A DNA stretch of 42,390 bases from assembly GCF_900143625.1 (NCBI RefSeq), contig NZ_FRFF01000008.1, positions 1-42,390 of the forward strand, in the 5' to 3' direction. The position numbers and the translations under genes were made by a program. This document shows positions 1-7,813 of the stretch, in pieces. The DNA comes from Nocardiopsis sp. JB363. GTDB taxonomy: Bacteria > Actinomycetota > Actinomycetes > Streptosporangiales > Streptosporangiaceae. The number at the start of each line of letters is the position of its first letter. The first letter of the stretch is position 1. The notes beneath the pieces were generated by a model. The model searched no databases and was not told the origin of the DNA. It saw only the letters and a program-made list of their open reading frames with translations.

Positions 1-66
1 ATCTGATTGCGCGACCTGACCCGTTCAAAAACAGTGCCTAGTGACGGGGACCGTTTCCGTACGGGG

Positions 67-249
67 TCAACCGGCTCGCAGGCAGCTTTGGAGAGCGGCC
101 CACTCCTCGGCGGAAAAATCGAGTTTCCCCAGGTCACGATTCTGCGTATCGCGCACAGCGGCGCCCTGGCCTGTGGCCCGAGTTTCCACGCAGTCACCAC
201 CCGTACCGTTGCTGTACGACGACTTGTTCCAGGTTTCCGTCAGCGGCAT
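67..249 (-). CDS. DUF397 domain small protein
   Basis: A 60-residue protein that is almost entirely a DUF397 domain. It shows the family hallmarks W-x-K-S-S-Y-S-N near residues 7-14, G-x-x-C-V-E-T-R at 17-24 and a V-R-D-T-Q-N-R motif near 33-39, with an acidic C-terminal half. A good ribosome site (GAGGAAGG) lies about 7 bases before the ATG. It is the third gene downstream of an XRE regulator and a first DUF397 gene, with an 86-base gap. In Streptomyces, DUF397 proteins act as partners of WhiJ-like XRE regulators; the molecular role here is inferred from that context. The domain call is firm. Confidence 0.85.
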   Translation of the reverse strand: MPLTETWNKSSYSNGTGGDCVETRATGQGAAVRDTQNRDLGKLDFSAEEWAALQSCLRAG

Positions 250-335
250 TGCACAGCCTTCCTCAACGAGCGTTCACTCCAATATTCGAGCGACCGGAGT
301 AGTCGCCCACTCCTGCTCTCAAAACTCCAGAGTGA

Positions 336-521
336 CTAGTGGTGAGGGAGGGAGCCCAGGAGGGCATTCCACTCATGAGAATCGAAGTCGAGTGTTCCGA
401 TTTCACGGTTCTGTGAGTCTCGGACGTCTGCGCCTCTGGCGTGCTCACGTACTTCCACGCAGTGCGACCCATTCGCGCTGTACGTAGCCTTGTGCCACTC
501 GCCAGGGATGTGCTGCTTCAT
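336..521 (-). CDS. DUF397 domain small protein, coupled to XRE gene
   Basis: A 61-residue DUF397 protein with W-H-K-A-T-Y-S near residues 9-15, H-C-V-E-V-R-E at 20-26 and V-R-D-S-Q-N-R at 33-39. Its ATG overlaps the TGA of the upstream XRE gene (ATGA), which implies translational coupling and a matched protein pair. Such pairs, an XRE protein with a DUF5753-like C-terminus and a small acidic DUF397 partner, occur in many copies per actinomycete genome and are compared with WhiJ clusters or toxin-antitoxin-like modulators. It resembles the 60-residue neighbour downstream, so the two may come from a local duplication. Confidence 0.88.
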   Translation of the reverse strand: MKQHIPGEWHKATYSANGSHCVEVREHARGADVRDSQNREIGTLDFDSHEWNALLGSLPHH

Positions 522-1276
522 GTCAGGCTCTCCAGAAGGTCAATCGACAGAGTGGGCGGGAGGGCCGCCCCCAGGGCGGCGCTGCTGAAAACTTCAGCGC
601 GGTTGTGGGCGTCGGCGTGTATCACGGTACCGAGTGCGTGATCACTCGCGACCACGATTTCATTTTCTCTCATTGAGTACACCATGAGGGGCGACGTGGG
701 TGCGAGCATCACAGTGCCCTCCGGGACCAAGTGCATGGTCACGCGTTCGGTCGCTACCCAGTCGAGCAGATGAGAGGCCTGTTCACGACGGACCGGATCT
801 GGAAGTCCGGACACCGCTGCGGCAGGAAAGACCGCCGTGACCTGTAAATCCGACAGCGCCTCAAGGCGTTCGTATCGAAGTGTGACCAACTGGTCGACCT
901 GCTCCTTCGGAGCTAGCGGTTGCCCGGCGCGGAAGACCTTGCGGGCATAGCTCCTGCACTGCAACATGCCCGGAACCAGCGAGGGGCTGACCAGCGTGAC
1001 ACACCTGGCAGCTCGTTCGATGGCATCGAGGTCCCGTGCCCACTCAGGAAGCCCGTTGCCACCCCGTGCCGCGCGCCAAGCAGCGATCAGCTTCCCATTC
1101 AGATCCAGGGTTTTATCCAGAGCTTCCACGCGATCCCGTTTCGGAAGACTTCCTCCCTTCTCCCAACGGTTGATGCTGCTATGTGCCATATGAGTCTTTT
1201 GCGCAAGCTGCTTCTGCGTAAGCCCTGCCAGGTCTCGAAATCGGGCCAGTGCCTCGCTGAAAGGATTGGGGGTCAT
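518..1276 (-). CDS. XRE-family regulator with DUF5753-like C-terminus (WhiJ-like)
   Basis: A cytoplasmic DNA-binding protein of 252 residues from the chosen ATG. Residues about 5-60 form a Cro/C1-type helix-turn-helix: F-R-D-L-A-G-L-T-Q-K-Q-L-A, then S-S-I-N-R-W-E-K. The remainder matches the DUF5753 pattern, with E-R-A-A-R near 85-90, VPGMLQ plus an Y-A-R-K motif, R-x-E-R-L, and a late block on LVPEGT and ALGTVIHAD. An in-frame ATG at 1303 is an alternative start; the longer frame to 1492 is unlikely because the domain starts here. The gene is divergent from an ATPase gene across about 185 bases, and its stop overlaps the DUF397 start. It probably regulates its own cluster together with the DUF397 partners. 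Confidence 0.85.
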   Translation of the reverse strand: MTPNPFSEALARFRDLAGLTQKQLAQKTHMAHSSINRWEKGGSLPKRDRVEALDKTLDLNGKLIAAWRAARGGNGLPEWARDLDAIERAARCVTLVSPSLVPGMLQCRSYARKVFRAGQPLAPKEQVDQLVTLRYERLEALSDLQVTAVFPAAAVSGLPDPVRREQASHLLDWVATERVTMHLVPEGTVMLAPTSPLMVYSMRENEIVVASDHALGTVIHADAHNRAEVFSSAALGAALPPTLSIDLLESLT

Positions 1277-1461
1277 ACCACTTCGATACCCAGGTAATTC
1301 CATCAAGACACCAAAGATCCCGAGTAATTCACAGTAGCTATGGGATCTCAGCTCCTGCCTGGAACCTGGACTCACCGAAGACCGAGGCATTCCCGGGCAG
1401 CACGTGACACAGAAGAGCCCCGGGGCAGGTGAATCGCCCCAAATTACCCGAAGTGAGAAGA

Positions 1462-1950
1462 ATGCAAGATACCCAGGCCCGACCGCCCACACCGGACGAG
1501 CCCTATCCCCGGTTGCTCCATTTCCCGAACTCGCGCCGGTCCGGAATTCTCCTGGGGCACACCCTCGCCCCCACTCCCCTCCTCACCTGGTGTCGCACCG
1601 CGCTCCCCCACCACGCCGCGCCGCTGATCCAGATCACCCGAGCGCTGGTCGACAACGCCCACCACCACTCAAGTTCAGGGCTACCCGGCGGCACCGTCCG
1701 TGTCGTGCTCGACCAGACCCTCCCCCTCTTACCTCACCTGTACGTGACCGACGAAGGACCGCGTCCGGACGACCCCTTGATCAGCTACCCCCACCGCCTC
1801 GTCCACGCCCCGCACAGCGGTCTCGCCCTCGTCGAGCGGCTCTCCGTGTACTGGGACTTCTCCTGGACCTGGGACGGACACCGCATACGCGCGCTGACCA
1901 TGCAGGTCGTCCTCGACACCACCGACCCGAACTCCCGAAGGGCCCTCTGA
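1462..1950 (+). CDS. Small GHKL ATPase (RsbW/anti-sigma kinase-like)
   Basis: A protein of about 162 residues with a histidine-kinase-like ATPase fold. The N-box reads A-L-V-D-N-A-H-H-H-S, a D-x-G (TDEGPRP) forms the G1 element and G-L-A-L-V-E-R-L forms the G2 element. There is no sensor or dimerisation domain, so it belongs with RsbW/SpoIIAB-like switch kinases or anti-sigma factors common in actinomycetes. The ATG at 1462 follows a purine-rich GAAGTGAGAAG; a GTG at 1429 is also possible. It sits 3 bases upstream of a second ATPase of the same type and is divergent from the XRE/DUF397 genes, an arrangement known from whiJ-type clusters. The target sigma factor is unknown. Confidence 0.72.
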   Translation: MQDTQARPPTPDEPYPRLLHFPNSRRSGILLGHTLAPTPLLTWCRTALPHHAAPLIQITRALVDNAHHHSSSGLPGGTVRVVLDQTLPLLPHLYVTDEGPRPDDPLISYPHRLVHAPHSGLALVERLSVYWDFSWTWDGHRIRALTMQVVLDTTDPNSRRAL

Positions 1951-1953
1951 TCC

Positions 1954-2505
1954 ATGACCACGATCGCGACGCCACGCCTGCCCGAGGTCACCCTCCCCCT
2001 GAGCGAACTGGTCCCGGCCAGGTACAGGCACTACTTCCAGCCCGACCCGACCCGAGCCGCCTACCGGGTCCGCAGCTACGAGTTCGGCTCCTCACCTCAG
2101 TGGATGCCGCTGGTCCGCGCGTTCCTGAACACGGACGCCGGGCACCGTGACCCCGACTTCCGCTACCTCTTCACCCTCCTGGGCAGCGAACTGGCCTCCA
2201 ACACCCTCCGGCACACCCGATCAGGCCGCCCCCTGGGCCACTACACCCTGCGCTGCGAACGCCGCCGCACCGGACTCCACCTGACCTGCCGAGACCAAGG
2301 CACCGCCGATGCCTCCCCCACCGTCCGCGACCATCTACGCCCCGCCCCTCACGGGCTCGATTCGGAGTCGGATGGCGGACGAGGCCTCGCCCTGGTCGAT
2401 CACCTCGCGCCCCAATGGGGTGACGACGGGTTCGTGTCCCGGCGTCGGGTCTGGTTCTTCCTCCCGTACGACCTGACCGATTCGCCCTGGAACGACGCGC
2501 CCTGA
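1954..2505 (+). CDS. Small GHKL ATPase (HATPase_c_2, RsbW-like)
   Basis: A 183-residue protein with the N-box S-E-L-A-S-N-T-L-R-H-T, the G1 element C-R-D-Q-G-T and the glycine-rich G2 element D-G-G-R-G-L-A-L-V-D-H-L-A. It ends with a strand carrying the W-F-F-L motif typical of actinobacterial ATP-binding regulators. It has no transmembrane segment. The gene starts 3 bases after the preceding ATPase stop, so the two are co-translated and could heterodimerise (inference). The family inhibits sigma factors or phosphorylates anti-anti-sigma factors; neither partner is present in this window. Confidence 0.82.
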   Translation: MTTIATPRLPEVTLPLSELVPARYRHYFQPDPTRAAYRVRSYEFGSSPQWMPLVRAFLNTDAGHRDPDFRYLFTLLGSELASNTLRHTRSGRPLGHYTLRCERRRTGLHLTCRDQGTADASPTVRDHLRPAPHGLDSESDGGRGLALVDHLAPQWGDDGFVSRRRVWFFLPYDLTDSPWNDAP

Positions 2506-2567
2506 ACAACTCCCGGCGCTTCTGAACCCGACAGCCCCGAATTCCAGACCTACCGAAAGCAGGATCC

Positions 2568-2894
2568 ATGACGTATCCCATCCCCGCGCCCCGACGCCCG
2601 CTGGACCCTCGCCCGAAGAACCCCTTCCGAACCAGCGCACCCGACCCGAACTGCGCTTCCTGCGCACACCGCACCTGCCGCGCCGGGCGGGCGCGAACGC
2701 TCCCTCGTCTGGGTGGGCACCGCACCGAGTTCACCTACGAGCACCGCCAGGCCGCTCGGCTCCAGGCCCGGAACCCGCACCTGATGATCTTCTTCGGGGA
2801 AGCGACCCAGTCGTTCTGGGTGGCCTCGACCTCGGGGATGGTCGAAGCCCGAACCTTCGACGATCTACTCACCCACCTGTGGGCCCACCGCTGA
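2568..2894 (+). CDS. Small actinobacterial protein of unknown function with a CxxC pair
   Basis: A 108-residue basic protein with a proline-rich N-terminus, C-A-S-C near residue 29 plus a further Cys at 36, and a compact C-terminal half rich in aromatics (LMIFFGEATQSFWVAS). A ribosome site (GCAGGA) precedes the ATG. It follows the two GHKL ATPases with a 62-base gap and is probably in the same transcription unit. I do not recognise a family with a known activity; the C-terminal pattern resembles small proteins found beside XRE/ATPase clusters. The three Cys could bind zinc, but a fourth ligand is not obvious. Confidence 0.6.
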   Translation: MTYPIPAPRRPLDPRPKNPFRTSAPDPNCASCAHRTCRAGRARTLPRLGGHRTEFTYEHRQAARLQARNPHLMIFFGEATQSFWVASTSGMVEARTFDDLLTHLWAHR

Positions 2895-3113
2895 AAACCT
2901 CCGCCGGAGGCCGGGCCACCGGTCGACCCACCGGACCCTCGAACCGTGACGCCGTTCGGTTGCCGTGCTCGTACAGGGAGGGCCGGCCAGGACGGTGAAA
3001 ACCGGACGGCTACGCTGCTGGGCGGGGAAGACCGCGGCTTTCACGGCGATGGATTCTCTGCTCGATTGCACTCCAGCGGCGTACGTCCGCGTTCCCGACG
3101 AACAGTGAAGTAG

Positions 3114-3314
3114 ATGACCATGGACAAGCCGCGTGGAAAAGACTCGTTCTCGTTGCCCTACAGGACGGGATTCCGGATCAACTACGCGCTCCTACACGTC
3201 ATGGGCCCGCCGGCTCTGACCCTCGAAACCGATCCGCGGATCCGTGCGAAGAAGGAATACGAGCGCCGGCGTGAACTCCACCGGGCGTGGAAGACCCACC
3301 AGCGGTCCCAGTAG
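3114..3314 (+). CDS. Small basic hypothetical protein
   Basis: A 66-residue frame with a plausible ribosome site (GTGAAGTAG) just upstream and mostly G/C third codon positions, so it is probably coding. The N-terminal half has hydrophobic and aromatic residues (FSLPYRTGF, YALLHVMGPPAL). The C-terminal half is a charged helix rich in Arg, Lys and Glu (RAKKEYERRREL). A second ATG lies two codons downstream. I do not recognise the family. The gene stands alone after a 219-base gap and is followed by an almost 900-base gene-poor stretch, so it could also be a remnant. Confidence 0.45.
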   Translation: MTMDKPRGKDSFSLPYRTGFRINYALLHVMGPPALTLETDPRIRAKKEYERRRELHRAWKTHQRSQ

Positions 3315-4130
3315 CACGACCGTGGGTGCGGCGTTCGCCGACTCCCATCCCCAAGCGAACAGCAGCGGGGTGAAGTGCCCAGCCGTCCACAGTCGGATGT
3401 ACGAGTTGGTGCGTGATGGCGGGTGAGGTTTCACCGCGGGTCGAGACATGCCCTGGTCGCGCCGATCAAGGTCGATCGTGCGATCCCGGCCCACCCCTAC
3501 TGACTCACCGGCATCTACCGACACCACCTGGTCGCACTCACCGAGGAGTTGGCCCACCTCTGGAAAGCAGCCGTCGAGGACCACCGTTACACCGCCGCGA
3601 CGGTTTCAAGAGACGCTCTGCTCCGCCCTGCTGCGTCGGTTTCTGACCGTACTGACGAGGTGGATGCCGGCTGCGAGCGCGAAGCGCCCGTAGAAGAATG
3701 CGGCGATCCCCAGAGCGCTGTCCACCCCGGACCCGTAGATCGCGCTTCTGTGGAGGACCCGCGGCGGACGGGGCAGCATGATGGACGGCTACGCCCCCGA
3801 GGGTTGCGATACCAGTGCCGGCACCCAGCGCGAAAGCGCTTTCCTGGATAGCGCCCGCGTCCGCGATGCGATTCTCCGACGCAGTGCTCGGGAGAGCGTG
3901 AGCGCCGAGCGCCGATCGCCGTGACGATCCCGGACCCGAGCCCGAGAAGGATCATCCCCACCAGTTCACCGGTCCCCGAGGTGGTGGCCTTCGGCGGGGC
4001 CCCGGACGCGACCATGAACCCCTAACGCGTTATGAGCCCGACGCGAGGACTCCCGAGCACATCACCAGGCCCCGACTTGTGACGTTCTGCAACCGTTTCG
4101 TCACTGTTTCCGAGGAGTTGACGGGATGCG
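3315..4130. other. Gene-poor stretch with no convincing intact gene
   Basis: About 800 bases with mixed codon usage in every frame and no reading frame that combines a ribosome site, sustained G/C third positions and a recognisable domain. A plus-strand piece near 3515-3600 reads like ordinary protein (LTGIYRHHLVALTEELAHLW) but is preceded by an in-frame stop. The minus strand at 3600-4015 carries hydrophobic segments in shifted frames and is listed separately as a possible pseudogene. The stretch separates the regulatory module from the tricarboxylate operon. Confidence 0.6.
3600..4015 (-). pseudogene. Possible frameshifted remnant of a small membrane protein gene
   Basis: On the minus strand three consecutive hydrophobic segments lie in different frames. 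From the ATG at 4015 comes GELVGMILLGLGSGIVTAIG. After a shift near 3910 the next reads SALGAHALPSTASENRIADA, followed by ESAFALGAGTGIATLGGVAV. After another shift near 3740 comes IYGSGVDSALGIAAFFYGRF. Each looks like a membrane helix, and joining them would give a protein of about 130 residues with three or four helices. I cannot name the family; small DUF-type membrane proteins are the nearest resemblance. Two frame changes argue for decay unless the sequence itself has errors. Confidence 0.3.
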
Positions 4131-4139
4131 AAGAATGAT

Positions 4140-4162
4140 ACAGCCTATACACTACAGGCTGT
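4140..4162. promoter_or_regulatory. Inverted repeat, candidate GntR operator for the usp-tct operon
   Basis: ACAGCCT at 4140-4146 is matched by AGGCTGT at 4156-4162. Written as half-sites the element is AGCCTATA, CAC, TACAGGCT, and a TATACACT block inside it could serve as a -10 region. The same half-site AGCCTATA occurs as a perfect palindrome in the aconitase/gntR divergent promoter at 10538-10551. The element lies 36 bases before the usp start codon. Repression by the GntR protein encoded at 10609 is inferred. Confidence 0.6.
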
Positions 4163-4197
4163 GATGCTGGTCACGGCAGTATTCGAGGAGGATCAGG

Positions 4198-4584
4198 ATG
4201 ACGGTTGTGCTGGCCCACGCCCCGGTGGATTCCGCCGAGGCCGCGTTCGAGGCGGCGGTGCGACAAGCCGCCCTCCAGGGGCGGGAGCTGGTGATCGCCA
4301 ACGCCGCCTCGAACGATGCCCCAGCCGACACCCGCGCGGTGGGCACGGCCGCGCTTCAAGAGCTGGCCGAGCGAGCACAGCAGGAGGGTGTCCAGGCACG
4401 TTCGGTGCACCTGGCCGACTCCGACGCGGCGGCGGCGCTCTTGGGCTTGGTCGAAAACGAGAACGCGGAACTCCTGGTCATCGGTGTCCGCCACCGCTCC
4501 GCGATCGGCAAGCTTCTTATGGGCAGCACGGCCCAGCGCCTGATCCTGGAGGCGAAGTGCCCGGTCCTCGCGGTGAAGTCCTGA
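4198..4584 (+). CDS. Universal stress protein (UspA family), leader gene of tct operon
   Basis: A 128-residue single-domain cytoplasmic protein. It ends in the UspA nucleotide-binding signature G-x-R-x-R-S-x-I-G-K-x-L-x-G-S-x-A (residues about 99-115), followed by the conserved CPVLAV strand. The family's N-terminal D-x-S is replaced by APVDSAE. A strong ribosome site (GAGGAGGAT) precedes the ATG. The gene is 34 bases upstream of tctC and 36 bases downstream of the palindrome at 4140. A Usp protein controlling an uptake system has precedent in TeaD of the ectoine TRAP transporter, so a role in adjusting tricarboxylate uptake is a reasonable inference. Confidence 0.88.
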   Translation: MTVVLAHAPVDSAEAAFEAAVRQAALQGRELVIANAASNDAPADTRAVGTAALQELAERAQQEGVQARSVHLADSDAAAALLGLVENENAELLVIGVRHRSAIGKLLMGSTAQRLILEAKCPVLAVKS

Positions 4585-4618
4585 CAAGCGTGGCCACAAC
4601 GAGGAGTGAGGGTTCTTC

Positions 4619-5629
4619 ATGATCGGCAACAAGGGGCTCATCGCCCCCGCCGTGGGCGCGGTCCTGGTGCTGACGACCGGCTTCTTCGCGGTCCAGGACG
4701 CGGCGGGCCAGGATCAGGGCTCACTGGCTCGTTCGGCTCTGACCGTGATCGCCCCGGCCGCGGCCGGGGGAGGCTGGGACCTGGCCGCTCGTGAATTCCA
4801 GCAGGCGGCCAGAACCGAGTCGGTCGTCAACAGCGTCCAGGTGGTGAACGTCCCCGGGGCCGGAGGCACCATCGGCCTGGGTCAGCTGCAACAGCTGGAA
4901 GCCGACCCGACCACCGCGATGATCACCGGGGCGGCGATGGTGGGCGGTGTGGAGATGGGCGGGTCCTCGGCCCGGTTGAGCGACGTGACCCCGATCGCCC
5001 GACTGACCGACGATTTCCAGGTCATCGCCGTTCCCGCCGACTCGCCCTGGGAAACGCTCGACGACTTCCTTGAGGACTGGCGTGAGGACCCCGACATCCC
5101 CGTCGGCGGAGGCTCCGCGGGCTCCCCCGACCACCTGGTGGCCGGGCAGCTGGCCGAGGCGGCCGAACTCGATCCAGCGGGTCTGCACTACACCCCGCAC
5201 GCCGGCGGCGGCGAGCTCACCCTGTCCCTGCTCTCGGACGCCAACGGCACCGTCCAGATCGGGGTCAGCGGCTTCAACGACTTCCGCGACCTCATCGAGG
5301 GCGAACGTTTGCGCGCCTTGGCCGTGGTCGCCCCCGAACGGCTCGAAGGCGTGGACATTCCCACTGCCTCCGAGCTCGGCTACCCCTCCGTGAACCTGGT
5401 CAACTGGCGCGGCATCGTCGCCGCGCCCGGAATCTCCGAGGAGGAGCAGGCCGAACTCCTGGAGATCACCGAGGAGATGTACCAGGCGCCCTCCTGGCAG
5501 GAGGCGATCGACCGCAATCGGTGGGATCCCAGCTGGGCGGGTCCTGAGGAGTTCAGCGACTTCATTACCGAGGAGGAAACCCGGATCCGCGCGCTCATGA
5601 TCGACCTCGGCCTCATCGACGAGACCTGA
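4619..5629 (+). CDS. tctC: Tripartite tricarboxylate transporter solute-binding protein
   Basis: A 336-residue extracytoplasmic binding protein of the Bug/TctC family. Residues about 1-30 form a signal sequence (hydrophobic IAPAVGAVLVLTTGFFA, cleavage plausible after AAG). The mature part begins with the hallmark L-T-V-I-A-P-A-A-A-G-G-G-W-D and continues with N-V-P-G-A-G-G-T-I-G, the two loops that clamp carboxylate ligands through water. Later markers are G-G-S-A-G-S-P-D-H and H-Y-T-P-H-A-G-G-G-E. No lipobox is evident, so in a single-membrane cell it would need other tethering or be released. GAGGAGTGAGGG lies upstream of the ATG. It delivers substrate, probably citrate or a related tricarboxylate, to TctAB; the ligand cannot be read from sequence. 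Confidence 0.9.
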   Translation: MIGNKGLIAPAVGAVLVLTTGFFAVQDAAGQDQGSLARSALTVIAPAAAGGGWDLAAREFQQAARTESVVNSVQVVNVPGAGGTIGLGQLQQLEADPTTAMITGAAMVGGVEMGGSSARLSDVTPIARLTDDFQVIAVPADSPWETLDDFLEDWREDPDIPVGGGSAGSPDHLVAGQLAEAAELDPAGLHYTPHAGGGELTLSLLSDANGTVQIGVSGFNDFRDLIEGERLRALAVVAPERLEGVDIPTASELGYPSVNLVNWRGIVAAPGISEEEQAELLEITEEMYQAPSWQEAIDRNRWDPSWAGPEEFSDFITEEETRIRALMIDLGLIDET

Positions 5630-5654
5630 GTCCCAGGACCCCACGGAGGAGAAC

Positions 5655-6200
5655 ATGTCCGATACAACACTCGATCCATCCCCCGCCGCCGACCCTCCGG
5701 GAGAAGCCGGACCCGTTCGATCCCTCTCCTTCTGGGAGGGGCGCGGCGAACTGCTCATCGGCGCTATTCTGCTGGCCATAGCGACGGTCCTGGGGCTCGG
5801 CAACCTCGGGATGGACGTCATCGGCGACGGGGGCCTACTGGGCCCGCAGGGCTTCGGCTGGTTCGTCGCCGCGCTCGCGACGGTCATCGGCACGCTGCTG
5901 ATCGCCGCAGCGCTCCGTCGCACCCCCGAGCGCCGCCGGTCCCTGGCCGCCCAGGAGCGCACCAACTGGCGCGCCGTCGGCCTGGTCTTGCTCGGGATCA
6001 TCGCCTTCAGCGCACTGATCGACATCGTGGGCTGGCTCATCATGGCCACCCTGATGTTCACGGCCGTGGCCACCGGTCTGGGCAACCGCAACCTACTGCG
6101 CAACCTCACCGTCGGCTTCGTCATGGCGGCGATCATTCAGATCGTCTTCAGCGGCATGCTCGACCTCAACCTGCCCTCCGGCCTCCTGGGTGGTTGGTGA
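5655..6200 (+). CDS. tctB: Tripartite tricarboxylate transporter small membrane subunit
   Basis: A 181-residue TctB-family protein with four hydrophobic segments: residues about 31-51 (LLIGAILLAIATVLGLGNLG), 66-88, 106-135 (AVGLVLLGIIAFSALIDIVG) and 148-172. The N-terminal 30 residues are cytoplasmic, with a proline-rich start. It begins 25 bases after tctC behind ACGGAGGAGA and ends one base before the tctA start, as expected for the small subunit gene of the pair. TctB stabilises the large TctA permease; the family has no enzymatic activity. Confidence 0.9.
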   Translation: MSDTTLDPSPAADPPGEAGPVRSLSFWEGRGELLIGAILLAIATVLGLGNLGMDVIGDGGLLGPQGFGWFVAALATVIGTLLIAAALRRTPERRRSLAAQERTNWRAVGLVLLGIIAFSALIDIVGWLIMATLMFTAVATGLGNRNLLRNLTVGFVMAAIIQIVFSGMLDLNLPSGLLGGW

Positions 6201-6201
6201 C

Positions 6202-7743
6202 ATGGACCAGTTGACCAACCTGCTCGGCGGTTTCGGCGACGTCTTCACCCCGATGAACCTGCTCTGGATCACGCTCGGCGCCTTCCTGGGCACCGCTGTG
6301 GGCGTGCTGCCCGGCCTGGGCTCGGCCATGGCCGTGGCGCTGCTGCTGCCGATGACCTTCACCCTGGACCCGCTCGCCGCGCTCATCCTGTTCAGCGGCG
6401 TCTACTTCGGCGGGCTGTTCGGCGACTCCACCGCGGGCATCCTGATGAACACCCCGGGAAACAGCACCGCGATCGCCACCACCTTCGAGGGCCACGCCAT
6501 GGCCCGCGGGGGGCGGGCCCCGCAGGCCCTGGCCACCTCCGCCATCGGCGCGTTCATCGGCGGTCTTCTGGCCACCACCCTGGTGGTGTTCTTCGCTCCC
6601 ACCATGGCCGATCTGGCGACCCGGTTCGGCCCCGGCGAGTACTTCGCCCTGGCGCTGTTCGCCTTCGTCGCCATCTCGGCCATCGTCTCCGAATCCCCTC
6701 TCAAGGGTCTGGCCGCGCTGGCGATCGGCCTGGCCCTGGCCCTGGTGGGCACCGACCAGTCCACCGGCACCGCGCGGTTCACCTTCGAGGTTCCGGCGCT
6801 CTTCGACGGCATCAGCATCGTCGTGATCACCGTGGCCGTGCTCGCGGTGGGAGAGGTGCTCCACGCCGCCGGACGGGTGGGGCACCGCGGCGCACACGAA
6901 CTCGTCTCCTCGAAGGGACGCCCCTGGCTGTCCGGGAGGGAATTCCGCGCCGCGCTGCCCGCTTGGTTGCGTGGTGCCGGCATCGGCGTGCCCTTCGGGA
7001 TCATCCCGGCCGGTGGAGCCGAGGTCCCCACGTTCCTCGCCTACAGCACCGAGCGCCAACTGGACAAGCGGCGCAAGAAGCCGATGTTCGGCAAGGGTGC
7101 CATCCAGGGCGTGGCCGCTCCGGAGGCAGCGGGCAACGCTACCGCGGGCAGCGCGATGGGCGCGCTGTTGTCCCTGGGTCTGCCGACCTCGGCGACCGCG
7201 GCTGTCCTGCTGGCCGCTTTCCAGCAGTACGGGATGCAGCCGGGTCCGCTGCTGTTCGAGCGCAACGGCGACACCGTCTGGGCACTGCTGGCCGGTCTGT
7301 TGCTCGCCACGGTCGTGTTGTTGATCATCAACCTGCCCTTCGCCCCACTGTGGGCGAAGCTGCTGTTGCTGCCCCAGTCCTACCTGTACGCGGGCATCAC
7401 CGTTTTCGCCAGCCTCGGTGTCTATGCCACCGGTGCCAGCCGGGCCGACCTGGCCATCATGTGCGTCCTGGGTGTGCTGGCCTTCGTCATGCGGCGCACC
7501 GGTGTGCCGCTGGCCCCGATCCTCATCGCGGTGATCTTGGGCCCGCTGGCGGAGTACTCCTTGCGTGACGCCATGGCCAACTCCGGCAACAACCCGTTGA
7601 CCCTGGTCAGCAGCCCGATCACCATCGCCCTGTACAGCCTGCTCCTGCTGGGGCTGGTCTGGACCGTGTGGCGCCGGATGCGCCCGGCCGATCCCGCCCG
7701 CCCCGTGGCCGAAGAGGAGACGGAGGCACACGACAAGGCCTGA
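6202..7743 (+). CDS. tctA: Tripartite tricarboxylate transporter large permease subunit
   Basis: A 513-residue integral membrane permease of the TctA family with about 12 hydrophobic helices. Diagnostic motifs include G-x-x-x-G-x-L-P-G-L-G-S near residues 31-42, Y-F-G-G-L-F-G-D-S-T-A-G-I-L-M-N-T-P-G near 72-90, and the repeat-related G-I-P-F-G-x-I-P-A-G-G-A-E and E-A-A-G-N-A-T-A-G motifs in the second half. The ATG at 6202, directly after the tctB TGA, is preferred over a GTG at 6190. It forms the cation-coupled channel that accepts substrate from TctC. A strong hairpin follows the stop, so tctA ends the operon. Confidence 0.93.
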   Translation: MDQLTNLLGGFGDVFTPMNLLWITLGAFLGTAVGVLPGLGSAMAVALLLPMTFTLDPLAALILFSGVYFGGLFGDSTAGILMNTPGNSTAIATTFEGHAMARGGRAPQALATSAIGAFIGGLLATTLVVFFAPTMADLATRFGPGEYFALALFAFVAISAIVSESPLKGLAALAIGLALALVGTDQSTGTARFTFEVPALFDGISIVVITVAVLAVGEVLHAAGRVGHRGAHELVSSKGRPWLSGREFRAALPAWLRGAGIGVPFGIIPAGGAEVPTFLAYSTERQLDKRRKKPMFGKGAIQGVAAPEAAGNATAGSAMGALLSLGLPTSATAAVLLAAFQQYGMQPGPLLFERNGDTVWALLAGLLLATVVLLIINLPFAPLWAKLLLLPQSYLYAGITVFASLGVYATGASRADLAIMCVLGVLAFVMRRTGVPLAPILIAVILGPLAEYSLRDAMANSGNNPLTLVSSPITIALYSLLLLGLVWTVWRRMRPADPARPVAEEETEAHDKA

Positions 7744-7754
7744 CACACCTCGGA

Positions 7755-7792
7755 ATCGAGGGCCGCCCGGATTTCTCCGGGCGGCCCTCGAT
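7755..7792. terminator. Bidirectional hairpin between tctA and the aconitase gene
   Basis: A perfect 16-base-pair stem (arms 7755-7770 and 7777-7792, centred on GGCCGCCCGG/CCGGGCGGCC) closes a six-base loop. It lies 11 bases after the tctA stop and 21 bases after the convergent aconitase stop. There is no U-tract, which is usual for actinomycete terminators. Confidence 0.85.
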
Positions 7793-7813
7793 CGTGTGGA
7801 CTCTTGTGGACGC

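Noticed and set aside
2898..2910. CCTCCG-C-CGGAGG palindrome after the 108-residue protein gene
   Set aside because: The arms are only six bases with a one-base centre, too tight for a hairpin terminator. It is possibly chance in GC-rich DNA.
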